Positions 28,110-38,329 of a stretch of 56,845 nt of DNA are shown one piece after another. The notes beneath the pieces are model-generated. The model saw nothing but the letters and a program-made list of their open reading frames with translations. It made no database searches and was not told the origin of the DNA. The stretch's first letter is position 1. Every line of letters starts with the position of its first letter. This stretch comes from Chlorobiota bacterium. Its GTDB lineage: Bacteria; Bacteroidota; Bacteroidia; Bacteroidales; B39-G9. Both the position numbers and the translations under genes were made by a program. Location of the stretch: NCBI GenBank assembly GCA_013152655.1, contig JAADFW010000145.1, positions 1-56,845 on the forward strand, in the 5' to 3' direction.

Positions 28110-30512
28110 ATGACACGAAGAATTAAGAAAATTGCAGTATTGGGCTCAGGTGTTATGGGTTCTGGCATTGCATGCCATTTTGCAAACATTGGCCTTGAAG
28201 TATTAATGCTTGATATAGTGCCAAAAGAGCTTACTGACAGCGATAAAAAGGCCGGATTAACACTTGAAAACAAAGCAGTAAGAAATAGAATTGTAAACAA
28301 TTCGTTAAATGCTGCACTAAAATCAAAACCCTCACCGATTTATAAAAAATCTTTTGCCAAAAGAATAACCACCGGTAATTTTACCGATGATTTTCCAAGA
28401 ATAAAAGATTATGATTGGATAATTGAAGTTGTTGTTGAACGCCTTGATATAAAACAACTCATTTTTGAACAAGCTGATAAATACAGAAAGCCCGGAACAT
28501 TAATCAGCTCAAACACCTCAGGTATTTCTGTAGAATCAATGATTGAAGGAAGAAGTAATGATTTTCAGGAACATTTTTGCGGTACTCATTTTTTTAATCC
28601 ACCCCGTTATTTACAATTATTTGAAATTATTCCCACAAGCAAAACAAAAAAGAAGGTTGTAGATTTTCTTGCCAATTATGCAAAGAAGTTTTTAGGGAAA
28701 ACCGCTGTATTAGCCAAAGACACTCCTGCCTTTATTGCTAACCGCGTAGGAACTTTTTCAATTATGGAATTATTTAATAATGTTCAAAATCTTGGATTAA
28801 CCATTCCGGAAATTGATAAACTAACAGGCCCGGTGATTGGCCGTGCCAAATCTGCTACTTTCAGAACTGCTGATGTTGTTGGGTTAGATACGCTGGTTCA
28901 TGTAGCAAATAACATTAGAGAAAAAACCCAAGACGAAGCAAATGAGCTTTTTAAAATTCCTGATTATTTGCAAAAAATGCTTGAAAAAGGATGGCTTGGT
29001 TCTAAAACCAAACAAGGTTTTTATAAAAAAGTTGTTGAGGATGGCAAAAAGAAATTTCTTTCCATTGATTTTAATACATTAGATTATATTGAAACACCAA
29101 AACCAAAATTTTCTGTATTTGAAAAAACCAAATCTATTGACAACCTGAAAGAAAGAATGCCTGTTTTATTAAACGACGATGGTAAAGCCGGTATTTTTTA
29201 CAGAAAATCATTTTACAGTCTTTTTCAATTTGTTTCTAACAGAATTCCTGAAATTTCTGATGAAATATACAAAATTGATGATGCCTTGAATGCCGGGTTT
29301 GGTTGGAAACTTGGCCCGTTTGAAACATGGGATGCAGTAGGTGTGGAAAAGACCGTTACTGCAATGGAAAAAGAAGGGAAAAAAGCAGCATCCTGGATTT
29401 ACGACATGCTTTCAGCAGGAATAAACTCGTTTTATAAAATTGAAAACGGATTAAAATATTATTATAATATTTCTACAAAATCTTATACAGTAATTCCGGG
29501 ACAGAAGGAAACTTTATCTCTAGAAGTTTTAAGAAATTCGAGCGTAATATGGGAAAATGATGACTTAACAATTTTTGATCTTGGCGATGGGGTTTTAAAT
29601 GCTGAATTCCATACAAAAATGAATACTGTTGGTTCTGGTGTATTGCAAGGTTTAAATAAAGCTATTGATTTAGCTGAATCAGATTATGCAGCACTCATTA
29701 TTTCAAATGAAGGAGATCATTTTTCTGCCGGAGCAAATGTTGGTATGATTTATATGCTGGCCATCGAGCAAGAATGGGAAGAATTGAATATGGCCGTTAA
29801 TTGGTTTCAAAAAACAACTATGCGGCTCAGATATTCATCCATCCCGGTAATTTCAGCCCCGCATGGCATGACACTGGGAGGAGGTTGCGAAATCTGTATG
29901 CATAGCGACAAAGTAATTGCACATGCCGAAACATATATGGGTTTGGTTGAATTTGGCGTAGGATTAATACCCGGTGGTGGTGGCACGAAAGAATTTGCTG
30001 TTCGGCTTTCGGATGAATTAAAAAATGGAGATATAAGAACAAATGCATTTCTTAACAGGTACTTAAGTATAGGCCAGGCCAAAGTTTCTACTTCAGCTTA
30101 CGAAGCTTTTGACTTTGGATACCTTAGACATGGTATTGATGAAGTAATAATAAGTAAAAAGCTGCAATTAGCATATGCTAAAAATGTTGCATTAACTATG
30201 GTTAATAAAGGATATACCCAGCCGGCTCCACGGAATGATATCAAAGTATTGGGGAAAGAAGCTTTAGGAATGGTGTATGTTGGAGCCGATAGTTTTACTA
30301 CAGGTAATTACATGTCTGAACACGATAAATTAATTGCTGAAAAATTAGGGTTGGTTCTGGCAGGAGGTGAAATTTCACAAGCAATGAGTGAAGTATCGGA
30401 ACAGTATTTACTTGACTTAGAAAGAAAAACATTTATGGAGCTTTGCGCACAACGTAAAACACTTGAGCGGATGCAAAGCCTTATTACAAAAGGTAAAATA
30501 TTAAGAAATTAA
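28110..30512 (+). CDS. fadN: 3-hydroxyacyl-CoA dehydrogenase / enoyl-CoA hydratase (FadN-type domain order)
   Basis: N-terminal NAD site AVLGSGVMGSGIACHFAN; C-terminal crotonase GGGCEICMHSDKVIAHAETYMGLVEFGVGLIPGGGGTKEF. Confidence 0.93.
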   Translation: MTRRIKKIAVLGSGVMGSGIACHFANIGLEVLMLDIVPKELTDSDKKAGLTLENKAVRNRIVNNSLNAALKSKPSPIYKKSFAKRITTGNFTDDFPRIKDYDWIIEVVVERLDIKQLIFEQADKYRKPGTLISSNTSGISVESMIEGRSNDFQEHFCGTHFFNPPRYLQLFEIIPTSKTKKKVVDFLANYAKKFLGKTAVLAKDTPAFIANRVGTFSIMELFNNVQNLGLTIPEIDKLTGPVIGRAKSATFRTADVVGLDTLVHVANNIREKTQDEANELFKIPDYLQKMLEKGWLGSKTKQGFYKKVVEDGKKKFLSIDFNTLDYIETPKPKFSVFEKTKSIDNLKERMPVLLNDDGKAGIFYRKSFYSLFQFVSNRIPEISDEIYKIDDALNAGFGWKLGPFETWDAVGVEKTVTAMEKEGKKAASWIYDMLSAGINSFYKIENGLKYYYNISTKSYTVIPGQKETLSLEVLRNSSVIWENDDLTIFDLGDGVLNAEFHTKMNTVGSGVLQGLNKAIDLAESDYAALIISNEGDHFSAGANVGMIYMLAIEQEWEELNMAVNWFQKTTMRLRYSSIPVISAPHGMTLGGGCEICMHSDKVIAHAETYMGLVEFGVGLIPGGGGTKEFAVRLSDELKNGDIRTNAFLNRYLSIGQAKVSTSAYEAFDFGYLRHGIDEVIISKKLQLAYAKNVALTMVNKGYTQPAPRNDIKVLGKEALGMVYVGADSFTTGNYMSEHDKLIAEKLGLVLAGGEISQAMSEVSEQYLLDLERKTFMELCAQRKTLERMQSLITKGKILRN

Positions 30513-30541
30513 AATTTTAATAATTAAGAAATAATATAATT

Positions 30542-31714
30542 ATGAATGCATATATAGTAGGTGGTTACCGGTCGGCAATAGGGAAAGCTCCCAGAGGTTC
30601 TCTTCGTTTTACTCGTCCTGACGATATTGCAGTAACCGTAATCAAACATTTATTAAACGAGTTCAAAGAAATAGACAAAAAACTAATTGATGATGTTGTG
30701 GTAGGCAATGCTTTTCCCGAAGCAGAAACAGGATTTAATATGGGAAGAATGCTTTCACTAATGTCAATGGATACGGTTGACGTACCCGGTTCAACCATTA
30801 ACCGGTATTGTGCATCCGGATTAGAAGCAATTGCTATTGCCTCAGCTAAAATTACAGCAGGTATAGCAGATATTATTGTAGCAGGAGGTGCTGAAACCAT
30901 GTCAATGATTTCAATGGGAGGTTGGCGGCAAGTACCAAATCCTGATGTGGCTAAAAATAATCCAAAATGGTATTTAGGTATGGGGTTAACCTCAGAATTA
31001 CTGGCTAAAGAATATAATATTAGCCGAGAGGAGCAGGATATTTTTGCTGTAAAATCAGTGAATAAAGCTATTAATGCAATAGATAACGGCTACTTTAAAG
31101 ATCAAATTGTTCCTATTATTGTAAAAGAAAACTATTATAATAATGGAAAATTAGAATCAAAAGAATACGTTTTTGATACTGATGAGGGGCCGAGAAGAGG
31201 CACAACTGTTGAAAAATTAGCAAAACTAAAACCTGCCTTTGCACAAAATGGAAGATCAACAGCAGGTAATTCTTCTCAGATGTCTGACGGTGCTGCTTTT
31301 GTTTTAGTGGTCTCAGAAAAAATATTGAAACAATATAATTTAACCCCCATTGCACGCTTAGTAGATTATCAGGTTGCCGGAGTTGAACCCTATAAAATGG
31401 GTATTGGCCCTATGGCAGCTATTCCTAAGGTTTTAAAACACTCGGGAATTAAAATTGATGATATTGATTTAATAGAATTAAACGAAGCATTCGCATCACA
31501 ATCAATTGCCGTAATTAAAGAATTAGGGTTAAATGAAAAAATTGTTAATGTAAACGGCGGAGCAATAGCTTTAGGGCATCCTCTTGGCGCTACTGGAGCA
31601 AAATTAACCGTTCAGGTATTAAACGACCTTAAAAGAACCGCAGGAAAATACGGAATGGTTACTATGTGTATTGGTACCGGCCAGGGTGGTGCCGGTATTT
31701 TTGAAATGTTATAA
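30542..31714 (+). CDS. fadA: Acetyl-CoA C-acyltransferase (thiolase)
   Basis: STINRYCASGLEAIAIA, NGGAIALGHPLGATGAKL, MCIGTGQGGAGIFE. Confidence 0.96.
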   Translation: MNAYIVGGYRSAIGKAPRGSLRFTRPDDIAVTVIKHLLNEFKEIDKKLIDDVVVGNAFPEAETGFNMGRMLSLMSMDTVDVPGSTINRYCASGLEAIAIASAKITAGIADIIVAGGAETMSMISMGGWRQVPNPDVAKNNPKWYLGMGLTSELLAKEYNISREEQDIFAVKSVNKAINAIDNGYFKDQIVPIIVKENYYNNGKLESKEYVFDTDEGPRRGTTVEKLAKLKPAFAQNGRSTAGNSSQMSDGAAFVLVVSEKILKQYNLTPIARLVDYQVAGVEPYKMGIGPMAAIPKVLKHSGIKIDDIDLIELNEAFASQSIAVIKELGLNEKIVNVNGGAIALGHPLGATGAKLTVQVLNDLKRTAGKYGMVTMCIGTGQGGAGIFEML

Positions 31715-31743
31715 AATAAGTATAAATATTAAAATCTAAAATA

Positions 31744-33528
31744 ATGGCTGAAAATAAAACTTTAAAAGGTGGCGAATTCTTAATTAAAGAAACAAATGCT
31801 CAGGATATTTTTATACCTGAAGAATTTAATGAAGAACAAAAAATGATGGCTGAAAGCTGTAGAAAATTTACTGAACAGCAAGTAATCCCTACGGTTGAAC
31901 AATTAGAAAAACATGACCGTGAACTATTGATAAAATTACTTAAAGATGCAGGAGAACTAGGGTTGCTTGGCATTTCTGTGCCGGAGGAATACGACGGGTT
32001 TGGTCAAAATTTTGTTACCTCAATGCTTACAGTTGAAGAAATGGGAAAAGGATATAGTTTTGCCGTAGCTTTTTCAGCTCATACAGGTATTGGAACATTA
32101 CCCATTTTGTATTATGGAAACGAAGAGCAAAAGAAAAAATATGTTACAAAATTAGCAACCGGAGAATATATTGGAGCCTATGCCCTTACTGAAGCCGAAG
32201 CCGGTTCTGACCCAAATTCAGGGAAAACAAAAGCAGTATTGAGCGATGATGGAAAACACTATTTGCTTACAGGTGCTAAAATGTGGATTACCAACGGTGG
32301 AGTTGCTGATGTAATTATAGTTTTTGCAAAAATTGAAGACGACAAAAACCTGAGTGCTTTTATTGTAGAGACTAACACCGAAGGACTTAGCATAGGCGTT
32401 GATGAAAATAAAATGGGAATTAAAGGTTCGTCCACGGTTCAACTATATTTTGAAAATGCCAAAGTGCCGGTTGAAAATTTGCTGGGAGAAAGAAATGGGG
32501 GGTTTAAAATTGCCCTGAATATTTTAAACTTAGGCCGTATAAAACTTTCGGGAGCTACAGTTGGAGCATGTAAAGCTACTATTGACACAACCATAACTTA
32601 TGCAAATGAAAGAAAACAATTTGGCAAATTAATATCAAGCTATGGTGCTATTAAACACAAACTGGCTCAAATGGCAATATTAACTTTTGCTTCAGAATCG
32701 CTAACATACCGTGCAAGCCAAAACATTGACGATTCCATTAATTATTTTGTTGAATCTGGCATGGATAAAAGCAAAGCCACCGTAGAAGGAATTTATCAGT
32801 ATGCAATTGAAGCTTCAATTGCCAAAGTATTTGGCTCAGAAGTATTAGATTACGTAGTAGATGAAGGAGTACAAATTTATGGAGGAATGGGATACTCGGC
32901 CGAAACACCGGTTGAAAGGGCTTATCGTGATTCAAGAATAAACAGAATTTTTGAAGGAACCAACGAAATTAACAGGTTAGTAATAGTTGGTGAATTAATT
33001 AAACGCGGAATGAAAGGAAAAATTGATTTGATGACACCAGCACAAGCAGTAGCTAATGAATTAATGAGCATTCCTGATTTTTCAAGCCCGTCAACTGATT
33101 ATTTTGAAATAAAGAAAAACTTAGTAATCAATTTTAAAAAATCAATTTTAATGGTTGCAGGAGCTGCTTTACAAAAATTTATGGATAAACTTACTGATGA
33201 ACAGGAGATTTTAATGTATATTGCTGATATGCTTATTTATACATATGCTGCCGAATCAATGCTTTTAAGAATTGAAAAATTAAACAGCATGTATGATGAT
33301 GATAAAATAAAAGTTTACAAAGAAATGCTCAACGTATTCATGTATGATGCAACATCAATCATAAATAAAAATGGTGTTGATGCTATAAATTCATTTGCTA
33401 AAAGCGATGAACAACAAGCTATGCTAATGGGTATGAAACGATACACTAAAACAACACCGGTTAATGTTGTTGAAGCACGCAGAGATATTGCAAATAAATT
33501 AATTGCTGATAATAAATATAGTTTCTAA
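31744..33528 (+). CDS. Acyl-CoA dehydrogenase (FadE-like, ~594 aa)
   Basis: YALTEAEAGSDPNSGKTKA, KMGIKGSSTVQLYFENAKVPVENLLGE, QIYGGMGYSAETPVERAYRDSRINRIFEGTNEINR; extended C-terminus. Confidence 0.95.
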   Translation: MAENKTLKGGEFLIKETNAQDIFIPEEFNEEQKMMAESCRKFTEQQVIPTVEQLEKHDRELLIKLLKDAGELGLLGISVPEEYDGFGQNFVTSMLTVEEMGKGYSFAVAFSAHTGIGTLPILYYGNEEQKKKYVTKLATGEYIGAYALTEAEAGSDPNSGKTKAVLSDDGKHYLLTGAKMWITNGGVADVIIVFAKIEDDKNLSAFIVETNTEGLSIGVDENKMGIKGSSTVQLYFENAKVPVENLLGERNGGFKIALNILNLGRIKLSGATVGACKATIDTTITYANERKQFGKLISSYGAIKHKLAQMAILTFASESLTYRASQNIDDSINYFVESGMDKSKATVEGIYQYAIEASIAKVFGSEVLDYVVDEGVQIYGGMGYSAETPVERAYRDSRINRIFEGTNEINRLVIVGELIKRGMKGKIDLMTPAQAVANELMSIPDFSSPSTDYFEIKKNLVINFKKSILMVAGAALQKFMDKLTDEQEILMYIADMLIYTYAAESMLLRIEKLNSMYDDDKIKVYKEMLNVFMYDATSIINKNGVDAINSFAKSDEQQAMLMGMKRYTKTTPVNVVEARRDIANKLIADNKYSF

Positions 33529-33537
33529 ATATTTTTT

Positions 33538-34035
33538 ATGTTAAATAAAGGGAATAAAGTACAACAACTGGCCAATAATACGTTACGTTTTAAGTGGTTT
33601 TTAATAAAAAACCTTCCCCTTGGATTTTGGGTGGGTTTAAAATTATTAAAAGTTGATACTAACGAAACCATTGTTTCGGTGCCTTTTAAATACTTAAATA
33701 AGAATCCTTTTCATTCTATGTACTTCTCGGTATTAAGCATGGCAGCAGAACTCTCAACCGGAGTAATTGGAATGGCTGCAATTTACGATACAAAAAAACC
33801 GGTTTCAATGCTTTTATTAACTATGGAAACTGAATTTGTTAAAAAAGCAAAAACAAAAATTTTTTTTACCTGTACCGAAGGAGAGAAAATTATTGATACC
33901 GTTAATAAGAGCATTGAAAATAATCGTGGAGAAATTATCAAAGTTTCTTCAGTCGGATATGATACTAACCACAATTTAGTTGCAAAATTTAAATTTACGT
34001 GGACTTTTAAACCAAAACAGATTCAACAACATTAA
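33538..34035 (+). CDS. DUF4442 hotdog-fold (thioesterase-like) protein
   Basis: NPFHSMYFSVLSMAAELSTGVIGM pattern; located within the fad operon. Confidence 0.75.
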   Translation: MLNKGNKVQQLANNTLRFKWFLIKNLPLGFWVGLKLLKVDTNETIVSVPFKYLNKNPFHSMYFSVLSMAAELSTGVIGMAAIYDTKKPVSMLLLTMETEFVKKAKTKIFFTCTEGEKIIDTVNKSIENNRGEIIKVSSVGYDTNHNLVAKFKFTWTFKPKQIQQH

Positions 34036-34047
34036 ATTCAACAAGCT

Positions 34048-35844
34048 ATGGAAGTAAAAAGAACTTTTGATATTATAGACAGACTGCTTGAAAATTTTCC
34101 TCGTGAAGATGCTTTAAGTGTTAAAAGAAATGGAAAATGGGAACATTTTAGTACTGAACAATATAAAGAAAATGTTGATAACTTCAGTTATGGTTTAATT
34201 GCAGCCGGATTTAAAAAAGGTGACAAAATAATAACTGTTTCAAACAATAGGCCAGAATGGAATTTTGTTGATATGGGAATGAGCCAGGTAGGTGTTTTAC
34301 ATGTACCAATTTACCCCAATATTGGGCAACGAGAATATACACATATATTAAAGCACTCAGAAGCAAGAATAATTATAGTTTCTTCAATAGAGTATTATGA
34401 AAAAATAAAGCCTATTGCCGACCAAACACCAAATATTGAAAAAGTATATACTTTTAATAAAATAGACGGTATTCCAAACTGGGAGGAATTTATTGAGTTG
34501 GGCAGAAAAGAAGCTCCCGGATTAAAGGATAGATTAGCAGAAATTAAAAAAGATATTGACCCAAAAGAAGTATCAACAATAATTTACACCTCTGGAACAA
34601 CGGGACTTTCAAAAGGAGTTATGCTATGCCATGAAAATTTTATAAGTAATGTGAAAGCTACCAACAATATTCTTCCAATTAATGAAAAGGACAAGTTTTT
34701 AAGTTTTCTTCCGCTTTGTCATGTTTTGGAACGTATGGTAAATTATTTGGTTCAGCATAAAGGATGTGCAGTTTATTATGCAGAAAGTACTGATACAATT
34801 GGCGAAAATTTACTGGAAGTTAAACCCAATGGATTCGCCACAGTTCCAAGGGTTTTAGAAAAATTATACGATAAAATATTACTAAAAGGGAAAGGCCTTT
34901 CAGGTATTAAAAAAGCACTCTTCTTTTGGGCTCTTAATATAGGGTTGAAATATGAACTAAACAAGGCAAACGGAACATGGTATGAATTTAAACTTAACTT
35001 AGCTAATAAACTTATATTCAAAAAATGGAGAGAAGCTTTAGGCGGAAATATTAAAGTAATAATTAGCGGAGGAGCTGCATTACAAGAACGACTTTCAAGA
35101 ATTTTTAATGCCGCAGGCATTCCCGTTATGGAAGGTTATGGATTAACTGAAACCTCTCCGGTAATTTCAGTTAATCAAATTAGTTATCCTTATTTGAAAT
35201 TTGGTTCAGTTGGGCCAATATTAGATAATGTACAAGTTAAAATTAACGACGATGGCGAAATATTGATGAAAGGCCCCAATTTGATGCTTGGATATTATAA
35301 AGACCCTGAAAAAACAAAGGAAGTAATTGATAAAGATGGGTGGTTTCATACCGGTGATATTGGTGAATTAGATGAATTGAATATTTTAAAAATTACCGAT
35401 AGAAAAAAAGAAATATTTAAATTATCAACCGGAAAATATATTGCACCACAAATAATTGAAAACCGATTTAAAGAATCGCCATTTATTGAGCAAGTGCTAA
35501 CTGTGGGTGAAAGTGAAAAATTTGTTGCTGCAATTATTAGTCCTGCATTTAACTATTTACATAACTGGTGTACTTTACATAATGTTTTATACAAAGATAA
35601 CAAAGACCTAATTCAAAAACCGGAAGTAAAAAAACGATATCAGGAAGAGGTAGATAAAATAAATGTTACCCTGGCTGATCATAGAAAAATTAAAAAATTT
35701 GAATTAACCTGCAAGGAATGGACAACTGAATCAGGAGAATTATCGCCTACTTTAAAATTAAAAAGGAAGTTTTTGAAAAATAAATACAAAAATAAACTGG
35801 ATTATATTTATGGCTATTCAAATGATCCGGGATATATTGAATAA
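34048..35844 (+). CDS. Long-chain acyl-CoA synthetase (AMP-forming)
   Basis: AMP-binding motif TIIYTSGTTGLSKGVMLCHEN, GYGLTETSPVISVN, GWFHTGDIG, KITDRKKEIFKLSTGKYIAP. Confidence 0.95.
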   Translation: MEVKRTFDIIDRLLENFPREDALSVKRNGKWEHFSTEQYKENVDNFSYGLIAAGFKKGDKIITVSNNRPEWNFVDMGMSQVGVLHVPIYPNIGQREYTHILKHSEARIIIVSSIEYYEKIKPIADQTPNIEKVYTFNKIDGIPNWEEFIELGRKEAPGLKDRLAEIKKDIDPKEVSTIIYTSGTTGLSKGVMLCHENFISNVKATNNILPINEKDKFLSFLPLCHVLERMVNYLVQHKGCAVYYAESTDTIGENLLEVKPNGFATVPRVLEKLYDKILLKGKGLSGIKKALFFWALNIGLKYELNKANGTWYEFKLNLANKLIFKKWREALGGNIKVIISGGAALQERLSRIFNAAGIPVMEGYGLTETSPVISVNQISYPYLKFGSVGPILDNVQVKINDDGEILMKGPNLMLGYYKDPEKTKEVIDKDGWFHTGDIGELDELNILKITDRKKEIFKLSTGKYIAPQIIENRFKESPFIEQVLTVGESEKFVAAIISPAFNYLHNWCTLHNVLYKDNKDLIQKPEVKKRYQEEVDKINVTLADHRKIKKFELTCKEWTTESGELSPTLKLKRKFLKNKYKNKLDYIYGYSNDPGYIE

Positions 35845-35861
35845 CTAATTATTAGTGCTTT

Positions 35862-36392
35862 TTAATTTGTATTATTCTTATTTTCTCGCTTCAATGTTTT
35901 CTTTTTATAGTAATCTTTGGAGGCAATATAAAGTGTTTTTTCTAACTCTGCATACACAATTCCTTTGCTGCCAGTTAATTTGAGCTTTTTACAAATATTT
36001 ATTTCTTTTAACTCGTTTATTCTTTGCTTAATATCATTAATCTCTTCTTTTGTAAATTCAAAAGAGGCAAAAACATTTTCTCTGGCGGGGCGTTTATATT
36101 TTATTAATGCCATTTTATCCCATACAATATAATTATCGCCAAGAATTTGAATTAATTGAATCATGAAAATTGGATCGGTTGCCGAAAATAAACTGCCCCC
36201 AAAAATGCTACCTGTATAGTTACGGTTTTTATAATTTAACGGAATTTTAATTTTAACTGTCATTAAATCTTTTGATATATAAATAATTCTTCCAACTGTA
36301 CGTCTGTACATTGGCGAAAAATTAAAACCATATTTAAAGATTTGATCTGTTCTGAAAAATACTTTTAAAATTTTGAATATTTTTTGATACAT
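35862..36392 (-). CDS. Second DUF4442-like hotdog-fold protein
   Basis: FSPMYRRTVGRI … YTGSIFGGSLFSATDPIFMIQLIQILG pattern. Confidence 0.7.
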   Translation of the reverse strand: MYQKIFKILKVFFRTDQIFKYGFNFSPMYRRTVGRIIYISKDLMTVKIKIPLNYKNRNYTGSIFGGSLFSATDPIFMIQLIQILGDNYIVWDKMALIKYKRPARENVFASFEFTKEEINDIKQRINELKEINICKKLKLTGSKGIVYAELEKTLYIASKDYYKKKTLKRENKNNTN

Positions 36393-36406
36393 AAAAGCTA
36401 CTTTTC

Positions 36407-37366
36407 CTAATTATTCCTATAATCTTCAACTAAAGAATCAATAATTTCTTTTATAGGACTAATCCTCTTAACATGTTCAATTGCAGGTCCGGCACACCAC
36501 ACACTTTTATAAGTTGCACCAAAAGCAGCTTTTTCAATTTTTTTCATCCCCTTAATGGTAATCAACATTTTAGCATATTTTTTTAACCTTTTGTTTTTTC
36601 TTAAAACCCATTCCAAAAAGGTTGTTTTATTCCCTAAGTTTTGAACATAAGGTGTGTTAATTACTGTTAAAGGAGTTCCTGATATTTTTTTTGTCCTGAT
36701 AATATCTTTTTCTCCATACTTAATTAAGGCATTTTTATATTCTAAAGAAACACCAGCCTCGTTTGAAGCAATAAAGATTGTACCTACAGAAGCACCAATG
36801 GCTCCCCATTCAATAACCTGCTTTAAATCCTTGCCATTGGTTATACCTCCGGCAGAAATAACCGGAATATTGCAATTATTTGTTAGTGATGTAATAAGTT
36901 CTTCTGCTTCAATATTTCCGGCGTGTCCTCCGGCACTTGCATTTACAGCTATTATGGCATCAGCACCCAATTTCTCTACCTTTTCAGCATATTTCAAATC
37001 AACAACATCACAAAATACTTTTATTCCATTGCTGTGTGCTTTGTTAATTACTTCTTTAGGGTTTCCAAGCGATGTGATTATAAAATCAACTTTTAATTCA
37101 ATCAATGTTTTTAATTGACTTTTATATTTGGGGTTTGATTTGTTCACAATTAAATTTACACCAAACGGCTTATTGGTAAAATCCTTTATTTCTTTTATCG
37201 CAGTCCGTAATTCGTTATCGGTTCTGTAATTTAATGCCGGAAATGCAGCACTAATTCCATTTTGCAAAGCAGCTTTTATCATGTTTGTGTTCGAAACAAG
37301 AAACATAGGTGCCATTATAACAGGATAATCAATACCCAATAATTTATCAAGAGTATTTTTTTTCAT
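36407..37366 (-). CDS. Nitronate monooxygenase-family FMN enzyme
   Basis: DYPVIMAPMFLVSN, AVNASAGGHAGN, NIPVISAGGITNGKDLKQVIEWGAIGASVGTIFIAS. Confidence 0.9.
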   Translation of the reverse strand: MKKNTLDKLLGIDYPVIMAPMFLVSNTNMIKAALQNGISAAFPALNYRTDNELRTAIKEIKDFTNKPFGVNLIVNKSNPKYKSQLKTLIELKVDFIITSLGNPKEVINKAHSNGIKVFCDVVDLKYAEKVEKLGADAIIAVNASAGGHAGNIEAEELITSLTNNCNIPVISAGGITNGKDLKQVIEWGAIGASVGTIFIASNEAGVSLEYKNALIKYGEKDIIRTKKISGTPLTVINTPYVQNLGNKTTFLEWVLRKNKRLKKYAKMLITIKGMKKIEKAAFGATYKSVWCAGPAIEHVKRISPIKEIIDSLVEDYRNN

Positions 37367-37633
37367 TTAGAACAGTTAGTTTATTTTTTCAATTATATGG
37401 AAAATGCAAAAAATATAATCAAAAAAACTAAAGTTTCTGATAGTTATTTTCAATTATATTTGAATATCACTATTGCTAACATACGTGGTTTAAAGTTAAT
37501 AATTTCGATAAAACAAATGTCTTTTCTACAATTAAAAACCGGATTAAAAAATAAATTAAATGAAAATTTTAACGAAAGAAAGTAAATATGAGAGATAATC
37601 TATAATTTTAAAATAACAAGATTTATAATAATA

Positions 37634-38092
37634 ATGAAAAGAATAATCATAATTTTATTTATAGTTAAAATAGCAGGATTTATTTTATTGAGTTGCAAAA
37701 AAGAAGCCACGTCATCAGTAAATATTGTTTTATATGATAAACCACTCGCTACTATTCAACACTATATTCAAGGAAAGTGGAAATTTGTATATGGCAAAGG
37801 TGGATTTTGCGGCACTTGTCTGCATTACTGTGATAGTTGCTTCATTGAATTTACTCCAGATAATAGAGTTTTAGTGCCAAATAGAGATGGAACTTACTCA
37901 ACCGACACAACTATTGAATGGGTTAGGGATATTGGAACATATACAAATAATGATTCTACATACTTAATGAAGTTCTATGACAAAAATGGATATCCTAATA
38001 TTTATGTAATTGAACGGATTTATCATGACACCCTAATTTACCACGATAATTCAAGTGATGCTATATTTTATCATTACATAAGATACAATTAA
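37634..38092 (+). CDS. Hypothetical lipoprotein with Cys cluster CX2CX3CX2C
   Basis: Lipobox (FILLSCKK), IQGKWKFVYGKGGFCGTCLHYCDSCFIEF. Confidence 0.65.
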   Translation: MKRIIIILFIVKIAGFILLSCKKEATSSVNIVLYDKPLATIQHYIQGKWKFVYGKGGFCGTCLHYCDSCFIEFTPDNRVLVPNRDGTYSTDTTIEWVRDIGTYTNNDSTYLMKFYDKNGYPNIYVIERIYHDTLIYHDNSSDAIFYHYIRYN

Positions 38093-38115
38093 TTAACTTC
38101 CTAAAACTAAGATTT

Positions 38116-38211
38116 ATGAATAAAAAGTTTACTAAAACAATTATTTTAATGTTAGTAGTTTTGACATCATGTTTAGTCAATGCACAAAGCGGAGACACTA
38201 TAGATATATAA
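38116..38211 (+). pseudogene. 31-codon signal-peptide-only ORF (remnant or micro-peptide gene)
   Basis: MNKKFTKTIILMLVVLTSCLVNAQSGDTIDI*; same frame continues 15 codons after the stop (KNEVNNMFKIKNISA*). Confidence 0.4.
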
Positions 38212-38262
38212 AAAAACGAAGTAAATAATATGTTTAAAATTAAAAATATTTCAGCTTAAATC

Positions 38263-38293
38263 TTTGCTAATCAATTATTCTTTTATACTTTTG
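38263..38293 (+). promoter_or_regulatory. Consensus Bacteroidetes promoter for rplU-rpmA
   Basis: TTTG (38263-38266), 19 nt, TACTTTTG (38286-38293); exact TTTG-N19-TAnnTTTG. Confidence 0.8.
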
Positions 38294-38329
38294 CAGACCC
38301 AAGTTTTAAAAATTGAAAAAAATAATTCA

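Noticed and set aside
27665-28300. 211-aa minus ORF opposite marR/fadN
   Set aside because: Antisense to MarR and the start of FadN, both with clear motifs; no independent support
37397-37585. 62-aa plus ORF between the nitronate monooxygenase-like and lipoprotein genes
   Set aside because: Low-complexity Lys/Asn/Ile-rich, no motif; cannot be supported as coding
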